Numbered from the stretch's first letter, positions 1-8,447 are shown. The stretch: DNA of 64,000 bases from Corynebacterium fournieri (GCF_030408775.1 NZ_CP047210.1:682001-746000), one strand, 5' to 3'. The notes: generated by a model from the letters alone, not told the origin. Translations and numbers: made by a program.

Positions 1-81
1 GTTCTTACGGGTCACATAGGTGAAACCGGTGCCCGCAGTGGACTTGAGCTTGATGATCGGGCGGATATCGTTACGTGCCAT
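1..81 (-). CDS. rpmG: 50S ribosomal protein L33, zinc-free form (3' end outside window)
   Basis: The first 27 codons of L33 are present, beginning [14 protein letters not shown] and running into the typical [10 protein letters not shown] stretch; the rest lies beyond the window edge. The part seen has no cysteine where zinc-binding L33 proteins carry their first CxxC pair, so this looks like a C-minus (zinc-independent) paralogue. Its ATG overlaps the stop codon of rpmB as TAATG, so the two are translationally coupled. In related actinobacteria rpsN and rpsR follow, but they would be off the edge here. Identity is firm; the missing C-terminus prevents checking the second cysteine pair. Confidence 0.93.
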   Translation of the reverse strand, partial: MARNDIRPIIKLKSTAGTGFTYVTRKN

Positions 82-317
82 TAGATCTTCTCACCTCGTG
101 CGCGGATCTGAGCGACGACGGACTCGATACCGTCGCGGTCGATGACCTTCAGGCCCTTAGCGGAGACGTTCAGGGTAATGGTACGGCCCTCGGAGGGCAG
201 GTAGAACCGACGCTTCTGCACGTTGGGGTTCCAACGGCGCGAGTGGCGGCGGTGCGAGTGCGAGACGGTCTTGCCGAACGACGGCTTACGTCCCGTGACC
301 TGGCAATGTGCCGACAT
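81..317 (-). CDS. rpmB: 50S ribosomal protein L28, zinc-free form
   Basis: This 78-residue protein begins [15 protein letters not shown] and ends [16 protein letters not shown], the full length of bacterial L28. It contains a single cysteine and lacks the CxxC pairs of zinc-binding L28, and by memory it is closest to the mycobacterial RpmB2 type that is controlled by zinc availability. It heads an operon with rpmG (overlapping stop and start). No recognisable Zur operator is visible in the 197 bases upstream (318-514), so regulation by zinc is not supported by the sequence itself. Confidence 0.95.
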   Translation of the reverse strand: MSAHCQVTGRKPSFGKTVSHSHRRHSRRWNPNVQKRRFYLPSEGRTITLNVSAKGLKVIDRDGIESVVAQIRARGEKI

Positions 318-514
318 GGGTTAGCTTCCTTACTCTTCTTGCCGCCCACGACACGATCGCTATGTGAGGTAAAGCGCCAGGTAGGAAACGGAGTGAGGGT
401 CCGCGACCGGCGCAAATGCAATCGGTTGACGCAGGCGTATACGTGTACTTCGACAACAGCGAGAGCCAACCATACCGCCTTGCCCGCCTATCTCATAATC
501 GCGCTGCGCGAATA

Positions 515-1651
515 CTACGCGGCCACCAGCAGCGCGGCCGTCGCGGCGCCTACCGCCACAGGAGCCACCGCCAGCCCCCAGAGTGTGAAGTGCTTCCACG
601 GCACCTTCACGCCAGAGCGTTTCAGCTGGTCTGCCCAGAGCAGTGTGGCTAGCGACGCCCAAGGTGTGACCACCGGCCCCGCATTGACCCCAATAAGTAG
701 TGCCATCGCACTGAGTGGGTCGTCGGCCGCGGGTTCAAGCGCGAAGTAGGCGGGAATGTTGTTGATCGCGTTCGCGGCCGCTGCGCCTGCGGCGGCGATG
801 AACCACGGGTGCGCGCCTTGGAGGTGCTGCACCGCACCCGCGACGTTGCCGGCCGTGGTGCACAGTGTCGCCGTTGCTGAAAGTGCGGCCGCCAGTGCCA
901 GCGCGGGCCATGGGATCAAAGGGGCGATGCCGCCGCGCCTGCCGTCAGTACCGACTGCGATCCACATCGCGGCGGCGGCAACGGTGCTCGTGACCCAGTA
1001 GGGCACCGGGCCGAGCAGGGCGAGCATCGTGGCGCACAGGACCAACAGCGCGGCTCCGGGGCGCGGGTAGTGGTGCTGCTGACTGTCGTGCTCTACGTGC
1101 CCGGCGGCTCCGCGGTATGCGAAGCGGGCGAGGTAGCACGCCGCCGCGGCCACGGCGAAAGCGGCCGAGGCCGGCTGCAGGGCTGCGTGGCGGAAGTGCT
1201 GCTGTGAATCGAATGCCCCGCCGCCAAGCGCCAGCAGATTGGTCAGGTTGGACACCGGAAGCGGCATCGAAGCCAGGTTGGCAATCCAGACCACCGCGAG
1301 CACCACGGCAGGTTGGGGTAGGTGAAACCGCGCCGCGAGCTGGATGGCCAGCGGGGTGAGCATGATGGCAGTGGTGTCGAGGGAGAAAAACGCTGTGCAT
1401 GCCGCGGCGAGGGTCAAAAAGCCCGCGAAGGCCGCCTCCCGGCTCGAGGTAGCGCGCTCGAGCTGGGCCACCAGCCATTCGAAGAGGTGGACCCGGGCGG
1501 CCAGGTTGACCACTACGGACATGCCGGCGGCAAACGCGAGCACGGGCAAAAGCCGCAGCGCGAGAGCTGCGGCGGCGTCAGTGTCGGCTGCGGCAAGGCT
1601 GGCGAAGGCGAGGAGTGCAGCAGCGGGAAGGAAAAGTGGGTGGCGATGCAT
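515..1651 (-). CDS. ArsB/CitM-type membrane permease
   Basis: A 378-residue, strongly hydrophobic protein with about ten membrane segments. The stretch FFSLDTTAIMLTPLAIQLA and the later SNLTNLLAL motif are the paired hairpin motifs of the ion transporter superfamily that includes ArsB arsenite permeases, NhaD antiporters and the citrate CitM family. The substrate cannot be told from sequence; no arsR or arsC gene is adjacent, so an arsenite role is only one possibility. It lies between the rpmB-rpmG pair and rpmE2, on the opposite strand to rpmE2. A copy of a dispersed 15-base repeat sits directly upstream of its ATG. It is somewhat shorter than a typical ArsB (about 420 residues). Confidence 0.75.
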   Translation of the reverse strand: MHRHPLFLPAAALLAFASLAAADTDAAAALALRLLPVLAFAAGMSVVVNLAARVHLFEWLVAQLERATSSREAAFAGFLTLAAACTAFFSLDTTAIMLTPLAIQLAARFHLPQPAVVLAVVWIANLASMPLPVSNLTNLLALGGGAFDSQQHFRHAALQPASAAFAVAAAACYLARFAYRGAAGHVEHDSQQHHYPRPGAALLVLCATMLALLGPVPYWVTSTVAAAAMWIAVGTDGRRGGIAPLIPWPALALAAALSATATLCTTAGNVAGAVQHLQGAHPWFIAAAGAAAANAINNIPAYFALEPAADDPLSAMALLIGVNAGPVVTPWASLATLLWADQLKRSGVKVPWKHFTLWGLAVAPVAVGAATAALLVAA

Positions 1652-1661
1652 AGGTGTGGGG

Positions 1662-1676
1662 GCCGAAGGGACGTCG
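1662..1676 (+). repeat. Dispersed 15-base repeat, copy 1
   Basis: The 15-mer GCCGAAGGGACGTCG occurs exactly three times in the window (also at 4948 and 16344). This copy is intergenic, just upstream of the permease start. With copy 3 it shares 21 of 23 bases, extending into an AAGCAG tail. Its core contains the palindrome GACGTC. Confidence 0.6.
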
Positions 1677-1734
1677 TAAAGCAGCGAGCTTAATTAGGTA
1701 AACGCGCACGTGAACTGTAAGATACTGCGGGTTG

Positions 1735-1750
1735 TCCGGCGACCGCCGGA
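1735..1750 (+). other. Hairpin in the rpmE2 leader
   Basis: TCCGGC and GCCGGA form a perfect 6-base-pair stem with a GACC loop, about 97 bases before the rpmE2 start. A TAAGAT element at 1718 could be the -10 box, which would put the hairpin at the very 5' end of the mRNA. No T-run follows, so it is not a terminator; an mRNA-stability or regulatory role is inference. Confidence 0.4.
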
Positions 1751-1846
1751 TGCAAAGACCATTTCGCACCCAACTCGGGCACGATCTTCGCGTGGCGAGA
1801 GCACGAAGAACCGACCCGTAGTTCAATCCTGAGGGAGACGAATCAT

Positions 1847-2116
1847 ATGAGGAAAGACATTCACCCGGATTACCACCCGGTGATTTTCCAGGACGCGAAC
1901 ACGGGCCACAAGTTCCTGACGCGTTCCACCCTGACCTCCGCCCGCACCGAGCAGTGGGAGGACGGCAACGAGTACCCGCTCATCGTGGTCGACGTGACCG
2001 CTGAGTCCCACCCGTTCTGGACCGGCGCACAGCGTCTCATGGACACCGCCGGCCGCGTGGAGAAGTTCAACCAGCGTTTCGGTGGTATGGCCCGCCGTAA
2101 GAAGAAAACCAAGTAG
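1847..2116 (+). CDS. rpmE2: 50S ribosomal protein L31 type B
   Basis: An 89-residue protein starting [16 protein letters not shown] and ending in a basic MARRKKKTK tail. This is the longer type B form of L31, which lacks the zinc-binding CxxC motif of type A; there is no cysteine at all. It carries the conserved [21 protein letters not shown] block. A good ribosome-binding site (GGGAG) precedes the ATG by about ten bases. rpmF follows 20 bases later and shares its terminator, so the two form an operon. Confidence 0.96.
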   Translation: MRKDIHPDYHPVIFQDANTGHKFLTRSTLTSARTEQWEDGNEYPLIVVDVTAESHPFWTGAQRLMDTAGRVEKFNQRFGGMARRKKKTK

Positions 2117-2136
2117 AGGGGAAAGGGAGACTCACC

Positions 2137-2310
2137 ATGGCAACTCCGAAGTTCAAGAAGTCCCGCGCCAACACGCGCATGCGCCGTTCCCAGTGGAAGG
2201 CCGACAACGCCGACCTGCAGACCGTCAAGATCGACGGCCAGGAGGTGCGCATCCCACGCCGTCTGGTCAAGGCCGCTCAGGCTGGTCTGATCGACGTCGA
2301 GCAGTTCTAA
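2137..2310 (+). CDS. rpmF: 50S ribosomal protein L32, cysteine-free
   Basis: A 57-residue protein, [20 protein letters not shown] to GLIDVEQF. The N-terminal half matches L32 of actinobacteria. Zinc-binding L32 proteins carry cysteine pairs in the C-terminal half; here there are none, so this is the C-minus form. An AAGGGAGA ribosome-binding site lies about eight bases before the ATG. A strong rho-independent terminator follows, closing the rpmE2-rpmF operon. Confidence 0.95.
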   Translation: MATPKFKKSRANTRMRRSQWKADNADLQTVKIDGQEVRIPRRLVKAAQAGLIDVEQF

Positions 2311-2341
2311 GTTTTTAAGGGTTTATCTAGCCCTTCGAATT

Positions 2342-2373
2342 AACCGGGATCCCCAGGTGGGGCCCGGTTTTTT
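2342..2373 (+). terminator. Rho-independent terminator of rpmE2-rpmF
   Basis: AACCGGG and CCCGGTT form a perfect 7-base-pair stem followed directly by a run of T. A weaker hairpin (AAGGG/CCCTT) sits just upstream at about 2317-2335. Confidence 0.85.
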
Positions 2374-2417
2374 CGTGTCGATTCAACTCTGAGGAGAATA
2401 TAAGTCATAATATTCCT

Positions 2418-3116
2418 ATGAAAATTCTGGTAGCCGACGACGAGCAGGCGGTTCGCGAGTCCCTCCGCCGCTCGCTGCGCTTCAACGGATACGACGTCGT
2501 CCTCGCTGAAGATGGCGAGGATGCGCTCGACCAGATCCGCGTGGAGCAGCCTGATCTGACCATCCTCGACCTGATGATGCCCAAGCTGGACGGTCTGGGG
2601 GTGTGCCGCACGCTGCGTTCCTCCGGCTACGACGGGCCGATTTTGATGCTCACCGCCCGCGACGGCGTCTCCGACAGGGTGGCCGGCCTCGACGCAGGCG
2701 CGGACGATTACTTGCCAAAGCCATTCGCGCTGGAAGAGCTGCTCGCGCGCGTGGGCTCGCTGCTGCGGCGCACCCGCTCCGAGGCGCGTAAGGCGGCGGA
2801 GCAGAACCAGACCCGCCTCCAGTTCGAGGATCTGGTCATGGACACCTCCACCCGCGACGTCACACGTAACGGCCGCGCAATTTCTCTGACCCGCACCGAG
2901 TTCGCGCTTCTGCACCTGTTGCTGCAGAACCCGCGCCACGTCCTGGAGCGTCAGACGATCTTGGAAGAGGTTTGGGGCTACGATTTCCCGACGTCCGGCA
3001 ACGCCCTCGAGGTCTACATCGGCTACTTGCGCCGCAAAACTGAGGCCGGCGGCGAATCCCGTCTCATCCACACAGTGCGCGGCGTCGGTTACGTCATGCG
3101 GGAGGCCGCTCCGTGA
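2418..3116 (+). CDS. mprA: Response regulator, OmpR/PhoB family (MprA/CgtR2-like)
   Basis: A 232-residue two-domain regulator. Residues 1-115 form a receiver domain with the phospho-acceptor Asp51 in the [12 protein letters not shown] motif and the conserved lysine in YLPKPF. Residues 135-230 form a winged-helix DNA-binding domain ending GVGYVMRE. It overlaps the histidine kinase gene by four bases (GTGA) and is followed by an HtrA protease, the arrangement of mprA-mprB-pepD in mycobacteria and cgtR2-cgtS2 in Corynebacterium, which respond to envelope stress. TATAAG at 2399 could be a -10 box placing transcription start very near the ATG; the GAGGAG further up is too distant to serve as a ribosome-binding site. 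Confidence 0.93.
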   Translation: MKILVADDEQAVRESLRRSLRFNGYDVVLAEDGEDALDQIRVEQPDLTILDLMMPKLDGLGVCRTLRSSGYDGPILMLTARDGVSDRVAGLDAGADDYLPKPFALEELLARVGSLLRRTRSEARKAAEQNQTRLQFEDLVMDTSTRDVTRNGRAISLTRTEFALLHLLLQNPRHVLERQTILEEVWGYDFPTSGNALEVYIGYLRRKTEAGGESRLIHTVRGVGYVMREAAP

Positions 3117-4597
3117 TTTTGCGGCGCTACGCAGAAGAGGCTGACACGCGCCCGGCGAATGCCGGCCGGTCCCTGAAGGGCAGTCTCTCCGTCCTTGCGA
3201 GCCTGATCGTCGCCGTGGTCATCCTCCTGACAGCTCTGTTTACCTACCGGCTGTCGGAGACGACCCGGCTGACGGTGATGGATGACGACTTGCGCACGCG
3301 CACTTACGGGGTCGCGCTGCAGCTGCAGGAGCTTGAGGCTGACGACGCCGAAGGTTACGAGGACGTACTCGCGCAGTTCCGGCGCGCGATGCCGTGGGTG
3401 AAGGTCGCTGCGGCAGCGCCCGGCTCCAACGTCTACTACGGCGACCCGGTCCCGGTTGCGGGGCCGTACGCCGCGACGTCGTCGGGCGACATGCTTTCGA
3501 CACGGACGGTCGCGGGCGAGCGCGTGATGGTACGCCGCAGCGACTCCGGTGTGACCGTGGCGATGTCGCAGCAGTTGGACGTGTTCAACATTGTCTCCGG
3601 CAGCTGGGGCGCCGCGGCCCTCGTCATCGCAGGCACCGGCGGCCTGCTGGCGTGGATCGCTGGCGCGGCGATCTCCGCAGTCGGTTTGCGCCCGGTGCGC
3701 AGGCTGCACCGGGCGATCGACGCCGCGAACCAGTCCGACCAGCTCACCGAGTTGCCCGTGGAAGGCGACGACGAATTCGCGGAGATCACCACCTCGGTGA
3801 ACAAGATGATCTCCACGCTGGAGGATTCGAAGACGCGGCAGGCGCAGCTGGTGGCCGACGCCGGCCACGAGCTGAAGACGCCGCTGACCTCCATGCGCAC
3901 CAACATCGAGCTGTTGATGATGCTGTACAACACCGGCCGCCAGGACCAGATCTCCGAGCAGGACCGAAAGGATCTCGAGCGCGATGTGATGGCGCAGATG
4001 GAGGAGATGTCCATCCTCATCGGCGATCTGGTCAACCTCGCTCGAGACGAAGCTCAGGGCGCCGAGCCGGAGGACTTCCGCCTGGACGAGGTGCTGGAAG
4101 ATGCCCTCGACCGCGTGCGGCGCCGCCGCCCCGACTTGGCGTTCGAATTCGAGGCGGACCCGTGGGTCATCCACGGCGACCGCTTCGCAATGGGACGCGC
4201 TCCCATCAACCTGATCGACAACGCCGCGAAGTGGTCGCCGAAGGACGGCACGGTGCGTGTGTCGTTGAAGGCGGCGAAGCGCAACGCGGTGCTGATCGTG
4301 GACGACTCCGGCCCGGGCATCCCGCCGGAAGAGCGCGAAAAGGTCTTTGAGCGCTTCTACCGCGCGCCGGAGTCGCGCTCCATGCCGGGCTCCGGGCTGG
4401 GCCTGGCCATTGTCAAGCAGGTCTTCGACCGCCACAACGCCACGATCGTGGCGGAGGAATCCGACGACGGCGGCGCACGCTTCCGTGTCGTGTTCCCGGG
4501 GCACCCGCCCGAGACGGACACCGCGGACGCGGCGGACACTGACAGCGCTGCGGCGGGGAACACCGCCCGTGTGATCCCGCGCAAGAGTTACAGCTGA
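3113..4597 (+). CDS. mprB: Sensor histidine kinase (MprB/CgtS2-like)
   Basis: A 494-residue membrane kinase. There are transmembrane helices near residues 23-45 and 163-187, an extracytoplasmic sensor of about 115 residues between them, then a HAMP linker. The dimerisation helix carries the phospho-acceptor His in HELKTPLTS (about residue 252). The ATPase domain shows the N box (NLIDNAAKW), DDSGPGIP and [11 protein letters not shown]. The GTG start overlaps the mprA stop. It would phosphorylate MprA in response to cell-envelope stress, based on the family and on the adjacent HtrA protease. The Ala/Asp/Thr-rich C-terminal tail is low-complexity. Confidence 0.93.
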   Translation: MILRRYAEEADTRPANAGRSLKGSLSVLASLIVAVVILLTALFTYRLSETTRLTVMDDDLRTRTYGVALQLQELEADDAEGYEDVLAQFRRAMPWVKVAAAAPGSNVYYGDPVPVAGPYAATSSGDMLSTRTVAGERVMVRRSDSGVTVAMSQQLDVFNIVSGSWGAAALVIAGTGGLLAWIAGAAISAVGLRPVRRLHRAIDAANQSDQLTELPVEGDDEFAEITTSVNKMISTLEDSKTRQAQLVADAGHELKTPLTSMRTNIELLMMLYNTGRQDQISEQDRKDLERDVMAQMEEMSILIGDLVNLARDEAQGAEPEDFRLDEVLEDALDRVRRRRPDLAFEFEADPWVIHGDRFAMGRAPINLIDNAAKWSPKDGTVRVSLKAAKRNAVLIVDDSGPGIPPEEREKVFERFYRAPESRSMPGSGLGLAIVKQVFDRHNATIVAEESDDGGARFRVVFPGHPPETDTADAADTDSAAAGNTARVIPRKSYS

Positions 4598-4611
4598 CAC
4601 ACAAGGTCAGC

Positions 4612-4633
4612 GCGCACAGCAAGCGCACAGCAA
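4612..4633 (+). promoter_or_regulatory. Tandem 11-base direct repeat upstream of htrA
   Basis: GCGCACAGCAA occurs twice head to tail with no gap. The 11-base period is one helical turn, as expected for a dimeric OmpR-family regulator. It sits about 66 bases before the htrA start and directly after mprB, so it is a candidate binding site for MprA. The consensus for this organism is not known to me. Confidence 0.45.
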
Positions 4634-4684
4634 GTGTTACGAATTGCCCTGTACGCCCTCAAGACCAACCACAGGACGGCCGGG

Positions 4685-4690
4685 CATAAT
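4685..4690 (+). promoter_or_regulatory. Probable -10 box for leaderless htrA transcript
   Basis: CATAAT ends eight bases before the htrA ATG, and there is no ribosome-binding site between them. This arrangement suggests a leaderless mRNA, which is common in Corynebacterium. No convincing -35 box is seen. Confidence 0.45.
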
Positions 4691-4698
4691 AGCGGCTC

Positions 4699-5937
4699 AT
4701 GAGTGAACTGAACTACCCGGGCGAAACCTCCAGCTTCCCCGAAAACAGTGGCGTCTACCAGGTTCAATCGGAGCCGCCGGCGCAGCAGCGACGAAGCAAA
4801 GGCGCCGTCGGTACGGCGTTCGCAGTCGCACTGGCCACCGCGCTCGTCGCAGGCGGAGGCGCGGGCTACCTCGCCGGCTCGTCCCAGTCCGACGGCACAT
4901 CCGCAACCAGCTCCACCTCCAGCAGTACGGTGAAGGAGTCGGGGGACGCCGAAGGGACGTCGCAAGGCGAACTGCGTAACCCGACGGTCGCGGACCCGAA
5001 GGAAGCCCCCTCGGGCTCTGTGGAGCAGGTGGCGGCGCAGGTGCTGCCGGCCGTGGTCTCCATCGAGGTGGCCACGCCGCGGGGGAGCGCGGAAGGTTCC
5101 GGCTCCATCATCTCCGCGGACGGCTACGTGCTGACCAACCACCACGTCATCGCCGGGGCCGACACTCCGGGCTCCGAAATGCAGGTCACGCTCAACGACG
5201 GCTCACGCCACCCCGCCCAGTTCATTGCCTCCGACGTCAACACCGACATCGGCGTGATCAAAATCGAAGGCGTCAACGACCTGCCGGTGATGCAGTTCGG
5301 CAACTCCGACGACCTCCGCGTCGGCCAGGAAGTGGTCGCCGTCGGCTCCCCGCTGGGACTGTCGGCGACGGTGACCAGCGGTATCGTCTCGGCACTCAAC
5401 CGCCCCGTGCGCGCCTCACAGGGCGGCGGGGAAAGCTCGCTCATGGACGGCATCCAGACCGACGCGGCGATCAACCCCGGCAACTCCGGCGGCCCGTTGG
5501 TGGACCGCAACGGCAGGCTCATCGGCATGAACTCCGTAATTGCGTCCTTGTCCTCCGGGGGCATGGGCGATGGAGGCCAGGGCGGCTCCATCGGTCTCGG
5601 CTTTGCTATCCCGTCGAACTTTGCCAAGCGTGTGGCGGACCAACTCATCGAAAAGGGAGAGGCCTCCCAGCCGATGCTCGGCGTGCGCGTCAGCGTGATG
5701 CAGAGCATGGGCGGCGGCGCCGTGGTCGCGGGGGTGGAGCCGGACAGCCCCGGTCAGCGGGCCGGACTGAAAACCGGCGACACGATCACCCGCCTCAACG
5801 ACCGCCCCATCGACTCAGCAGATGCCCTGATCGCGGCCACCCGCTCCAAGGAGTTCGGCGAGACGGTGACACTGGAGGTGCAGCGGGAGGGGGAGACCGA
5901 CACCATTCCGGTAGAGGTGACCTTGAGTTCCGAGTAA
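4699..5937 (+). CDS. htrA: HtrA-type membrane-anchored serine protease with PDZ domain
   Basis: A 412-residue protease: a cytoplasmic tail of about 35 residues, one transmembrane helix (about 38-60), a Ser/Thr-rich linker, a trypsin-like domain (about 105-310) and a C-terminal PDZ domain (about 315-410). The catalytic triad is His149 (TNHHV), Asp183 (TDIGV) and Ser263 (GNSGGPL). It resembles mycobacterial PepD/HtrA2, which degrades misfolded extracytoplasmic proteins and feeds back on MprAB signalling. It follows mprAB directly with its own apparent promoter. The linker contains copy 2 of a dispersed 15-base repeat. Confidence 0.93.
   Translation: MSELNYPGETSSFPENSGVYQVQSEPPAQQRRSKGAVGTAFAVALATALVAGGGAGYLAGSSQSDGTSATSSTSSSTVKESGDAEGTSQGELRNPTVADPKEAPSGSVEQVAAQVLPAVVSIEVATPRGSAEGSGSIISADGYVLTNHHVIAGADTPGSEMQVTLNDGSRHPAQFIASDVNTDIGVIKIEGVNDLPVMQFGNSDDLRVGQEVVAVGSPLGLSATVTSGIVSALNRPVRASQGGGESSLMDGIQTDAAINPGNSGGPLVDRNGRLIGMNSVIASLSSGGMGDGGQGGSIGLGFAIPSNFAKRVADQLIEKGEASQPMLGVRVSVMQSMGGGAVVAGVEPDSPGQRAGLKTGDTITRLNDRPIDSADALIAATRSKEFGETVTLEVQREGETDTIPVEVTLSSE
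4948..4962 (+). repeat. Dispersed 15-base repeat, copy 2
   Basis: Exact copy of GCCGAAGGGACGTCG within the linker-coding part of htrA, where it encodes AEGTS. Other copies are at 1662 and 16344. Confidence 0.6.
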
Positions 5938-5988
5938 CTTCTTATCTGTCCAATCCACGCCACGTTGCCTAAAGGGAGCCTGACCACG

Positions 5989-6549
5989 ATGCCGGAACTG
6001 TTTGACGCGCTCGACATCACTGAGCCGGACGATGCCACGCTGCGCGCCGCCGAGCTGGAGGAAAATTCCCCGACCTCGCCGTGCGCCATCGTCGTGCTCG
6101 TGGGCGACCACCGCTACGACGCGCCCGGCGACAACACCGACGAGATGGTGGTGGAGCTGCTGCGCGAGGTCGGCTACCAGGTCGACGGCGTGGTGCGCGT
6201 GAAGTCCAAGAAGTCCGAGATCCGCAAGGCCATCGAGACCGGTGTCGTCGGCGGCGTGGACCTCGTGCTCACGCTCGGCGGCACCGGTGTCGGCCCGCGC
6301 GACAAGACCCCGGGGGCGACCCGCGCTGTCATTGACAAGATGGTGCCAGGCGTCAGCCAGGCCATCCGCGCCTCCGGCCAGGCGTGCGGCGCAGTGGACG
6401 CCTGCACTTCGCGCGGAGTCTGCGGAGTCTCCGGTTCCACGGTGGTGCTCAACCTCGCCTCTAGCCGCCAGGCCATCCGTGACGGCGTGTCCACTGCAGC
6501 TCCGCTGGTGAGTCACCTCATCAACGAGCTGAACCAGTACTCGGTCTAG
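5989..6549 (+). CDS. mog: MogA/MoaB-family molybdopterin biosynthesis protein
   Basis: A 186-residue protein of the MoCF-binding fold, with LTLGGTGVGPRDKTP as its molybdopterin-binding signature. Enzymes of this family adenylylate molybdopterin before metal insertion. An upstream in-frame TTG at 5965 is possible, but AAAGGGAG sits ten bases before the ATG at 5989, which I prefer. It follows htrA by 51 bases. Another MoeA-family protein (glp) lies at 9535, so both halves of the Mog/MoeA activity may be present, although glp may have a different job. No other molybdenum-cofactor gene is visible here. Confidence 0.88.
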   Translation: MPELFDALDITEPDDATLRAAELEENSPTSPCAIVVLVGDHRYDAPGDNTDEMVVELLREVGYQVDGVVRVKSKKSEIRKAIETGVVGGVDLVLTLGGTGVGPRDKTPGATRAVIDKMVPGVSQAIRASGQACGAVDACTSRGVCGVSGSTVVLNLASSRQAIRDGVSTAAPLVSHLINELNQYSV

Positions 6550-6558
6550 GTGGCGTGA

Positions 6559-6756
6559 ATGAGCCGGGTACGACGGCGAGCGGTGCGCGTCGCGGACGTG
6601 GACTACGACAGGTCCGCGGACACCGCGCCACAGACTGAGGCAAACGAAAACCCGGCCCTCGACGCCGAGCGCGAAGTGCTGCTCGGCGAGGAGGAGCCGG
6701 GGTTGACGGGCCGCGAGTTCTATGAGACGGAGCGGCCTCCGCACTACGGCGACTAG
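6559..6756 (+). CDS. Small conserved acidic protein
   Basis: A 65-residue protein, MSRVRRRAVRVADVDY to ETERPPHYGD. A basic N-terminus is followed by an acidic stretch; there is no membrane segment or signal peptide. It begins nine bases after mog and is probably co-transcribed with it. By memory, similar short proteins with a C-terminal RPPHHG/RPPHY-type ending occur at this position in other corynebacteria. Function unknown. The start has no strong ribosome-binding site, so translation may depend on coupling to mog. Confidence 0.65.
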   Translation: MSRVRRRAVRVADVDYDRSADTAPQTEANENPALDAEREVLLGEEEPGLTGREFYETERPPHYGD

Positions 6757-6783
6757 CTCGCAGTCCAGTCGCCTGAAGGCCGG

Positions 6784-7206
6784 CTAGTTCAACGGCTTGT
6801 GCACGTTGTTCGGGTTCTGGCCGGCGAGCAGGTCGCGGATCTCCGTGAGCAGCTCGGTGTCGGTCGGCTCCGGCTCCTCCGGGTCGATGCCCTTGTGGCG
6901 CTTGTGGGCGGCATCCAGCTTGTTCATCGGAGCAACAAGCAGGAAGTAGATCACAGCGGCGATGAGCAGGAAGTTGATGATGGCGGTGAGGACGGCGCCG
7001 AAGTCGACGAAAGTCGCCTCGTTGCCCTCGCGGACGTGGAAGCCCAGGCCGGAGTAGTCCACGCCGCCCAGTGCGGCGAGGAGCGGGTTGATGATGGCGT
7101 CGGAGAACGCAGTGACCACGGCGGTGAATGCCGCACCGATAACAACACCGACGGCAAGTTGAATGACGTTGCCGCGCAAAATGAATTCTTTAAAACCTTG
7201 AAGCAT
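6784..7206 (-). CDS. mscL: Large-conductance mechanosensitive channel MscL
   Basis: A 140-residue protein, matching the family length. It begins MLQGFKEFILRGNVIQLAVGVVIGAAF, containing the gating first helix rich in small residues, and has a second transmembrane helix (AVLTAIINFLLIAAVIYFLL). The charged C-terminal helix includes ELLTEIRDLL. It forms a pentameric channel that releases solutes on hypo-osmotic shock. The gene overlaps the upstream SAF-domain gene by 17 bases, suggesting coupled expression. Confidence 0.97.
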   Translation of the reverse strand: MLQGFKEFILRGNVIQLAVGVVIGAAFTAVVTAFSDAIINPLLAALGGVDYSGLGFHVREGNEATFVDFGAVLTAIINFLLIAAVIYFLLVAPMNKLDAAHKRHKGIDPEEPEPTDTELLTEIRDLLAGQNPNNVHKPLN

Positions 7207-7834
7207 AATTCGGGATAGTAAGTGCAGGTGGACGGTTGCTCAACACGAGCGTGAGCGGTTCGCTCAGCGACGCCGCCGCCACGGCAGCCGCCTCATCCTG
7301 CCTGAGCAGCACCAATACTGCATCGCCCTCCCCTGAGGTGACAACCCTGCCGCCGACCGCGACGACGCGCGGGCCTTGCCCCACCACATCCACAACCGCC
7401 CCGTGGTGCAAAAGGGGTAACACGTCCGGTTCCGCGAGCGGGACCGGCACCATCGAAAACGTGTCGCCGTCGGGTTCGTCGCGGGTGAGAAGCCCCGCCA
7501 GATCGGGCCCGACCAGGCGGGTATTAGTGACCACCTCGCCGCGGGCGGCGGCTGCGGCGAGCAACTGCCCTTCCGCCAGCGCTAACTCATGCAGCGCATT
7601 CTCAGGCACCGATTCCGCCGGTAAGCGGCGCAGCTCCAAGTCGTCAGCGGTGAGCACGCTGCCGGGCGCGACGTCGCGGGCGAAGGTGAGGATGGGTGGG
7701 TCGGACTGTGAGGCGTCGACAAGCACGTGCGCGATGGCGGCCGTCACGAGGACGATGGCTGCGGCCCTGCGGAGAAACACCGAGCGCCGGTAGCCAGGGG
7801 TGCGGAGGGAAGAAAGTCGCGCGGAGATGTCCAT
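7190..7834 (-). CDS. Membrane-anchored SAF-domain protein
   Basis: About 214 residues. An N-terminal cytoplasmic stretch is followed by one transmembrane helix (FLRRAAAIVLVTAAIAHVLV) and an extracytoplasmic SAF domain with the start TFARDVAPGSVLTADDLELRRLP. SAF domains occur in CpaB/RcpC pilus-assembly proteins, but no pilus genes are adjacent and there is no second SAF repeat. An ATG at 7834 and a GTG at 7849 are both possible starts; neither has a clear ribosome-binding site. The 17-base overlap with mscL implies one transcript, a neighbour pair I believe recurs in corynebacteria. Function unknown. Confidence 0.75.
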   Translation of the reverse strand: MDISARLSSLRTPGYRRSVFLRRAAAIVLVTAAIAHVLVDASQSDPPILTFARDVAPGSVLTADDLELRRLPAESVPENALHELALAEGQLLAAAAARGEVVTNTRLVGPDLAGLLTRDEPDGDTFSMVPVPLAEPDVLPLLHHGAVVDVVGQGPRVVAVGGRVVTSGEGDAVLVLLRQDEAAAVAAASLSEPLTLVLSNRPPALTIPNYASRF

Positions 7835-7868
7835 GACAATTGGACGCACGCGCCCGGTGCGCGGTTCC

Positions 7869-8447
7869 CTACACGCGGAAAAAACCCTCTGGCGTAATCA
7901 CCGCGTCCACCGCTTGGTCGTGCGCGTCGTGCGGCACGGCCTCCACGACTTCCCAGTCGAAAACCACAGCCGCGACCGGAACGTCCAGACCCGCGAGTGC
8001 GCGGTCGTAGTACCCGGCGCCTTTGCCCAGGCGCATCCCCTGCCTATCGACGGCTAAAGCAGGCACCACCAGCATCCCGCAGGAGCGCAGCACCGCGGAG
8101 GTGAAACGAGCCCCGCGCGGTTCTGCAATTCCCAGCGAGCCCAGAGCATCGTCCTGGCCCGCCTGCGCCCAGGCGAGCACCCCGTCAGCTAACGAGATGG
8201 GCAGAAACACAGCGCGGGCGGCGGGCGCGAGCCGGGCCGCGAAATCCGCGGGGCCGGGCTCCGAGGGCAGGGGATTGTAGGCGGCGATGTTGGTGCCGGA
8301 TGCCCCGAAATCCTCCAGACACTCCAATGAGGCCTGGACAATCGCCTGGTCAAGCGTGCTCTTGCGTTGCGTGCCGCGCAACGCGCGACGATCCGCGAGG
8401 TGGGCGCTGCGCAGCGCTGCTTTGGGGTGGGGGCGGGGCGTGTCCAA
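7869..8447 (-). CDS. fthC: 5-formyltetrahydrofolate cyclo-ligase
   Basis: A 192-residue enzyme that converts 5-formyl-THF to 5,10-methenyl-THF using ATP. Recognised by the C-terminal motif RLGKGAGYYDRAL, which binds nucleotide and folate, and by the start region KAALRSAHLADRRAL. The reading frame stays open far upstream, through the antisense strand of galU, but the protein family begins near the TTG at 8447, which I take as the start. The gene lies between the SAF-domain protein and divergent galU. Confidence 0.9.
   Translation of the reverse strand: MDTPRPHPKAALRSAHLADRRALRGTQRKSTLDQAIVQASLECLEDFGASGTNIAAYNPLPSEPGPADFAARLAPAARAVFLPISLADGVLAWAQAGQDDALGSLGIAEPRGARFTSAVLRSCGMLVVPALAVDRQGMRLGKGAGYYDRALAGLDVPVAAVVFDWEVVEAVPHDAHDQAVDAVITPEGFFRV

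Noticed and set aside
318-514. A Zur operator for the zinc-free ribosomal operon
   Set aside because: No AT-rich TGAAAATnATTTTCA-type palindrome is present.
515-1651. An arsenic-resistance determinant
   Set aside because: The permease resembles ArsB but no arsR, arsC or arsenic-responsive element is near.
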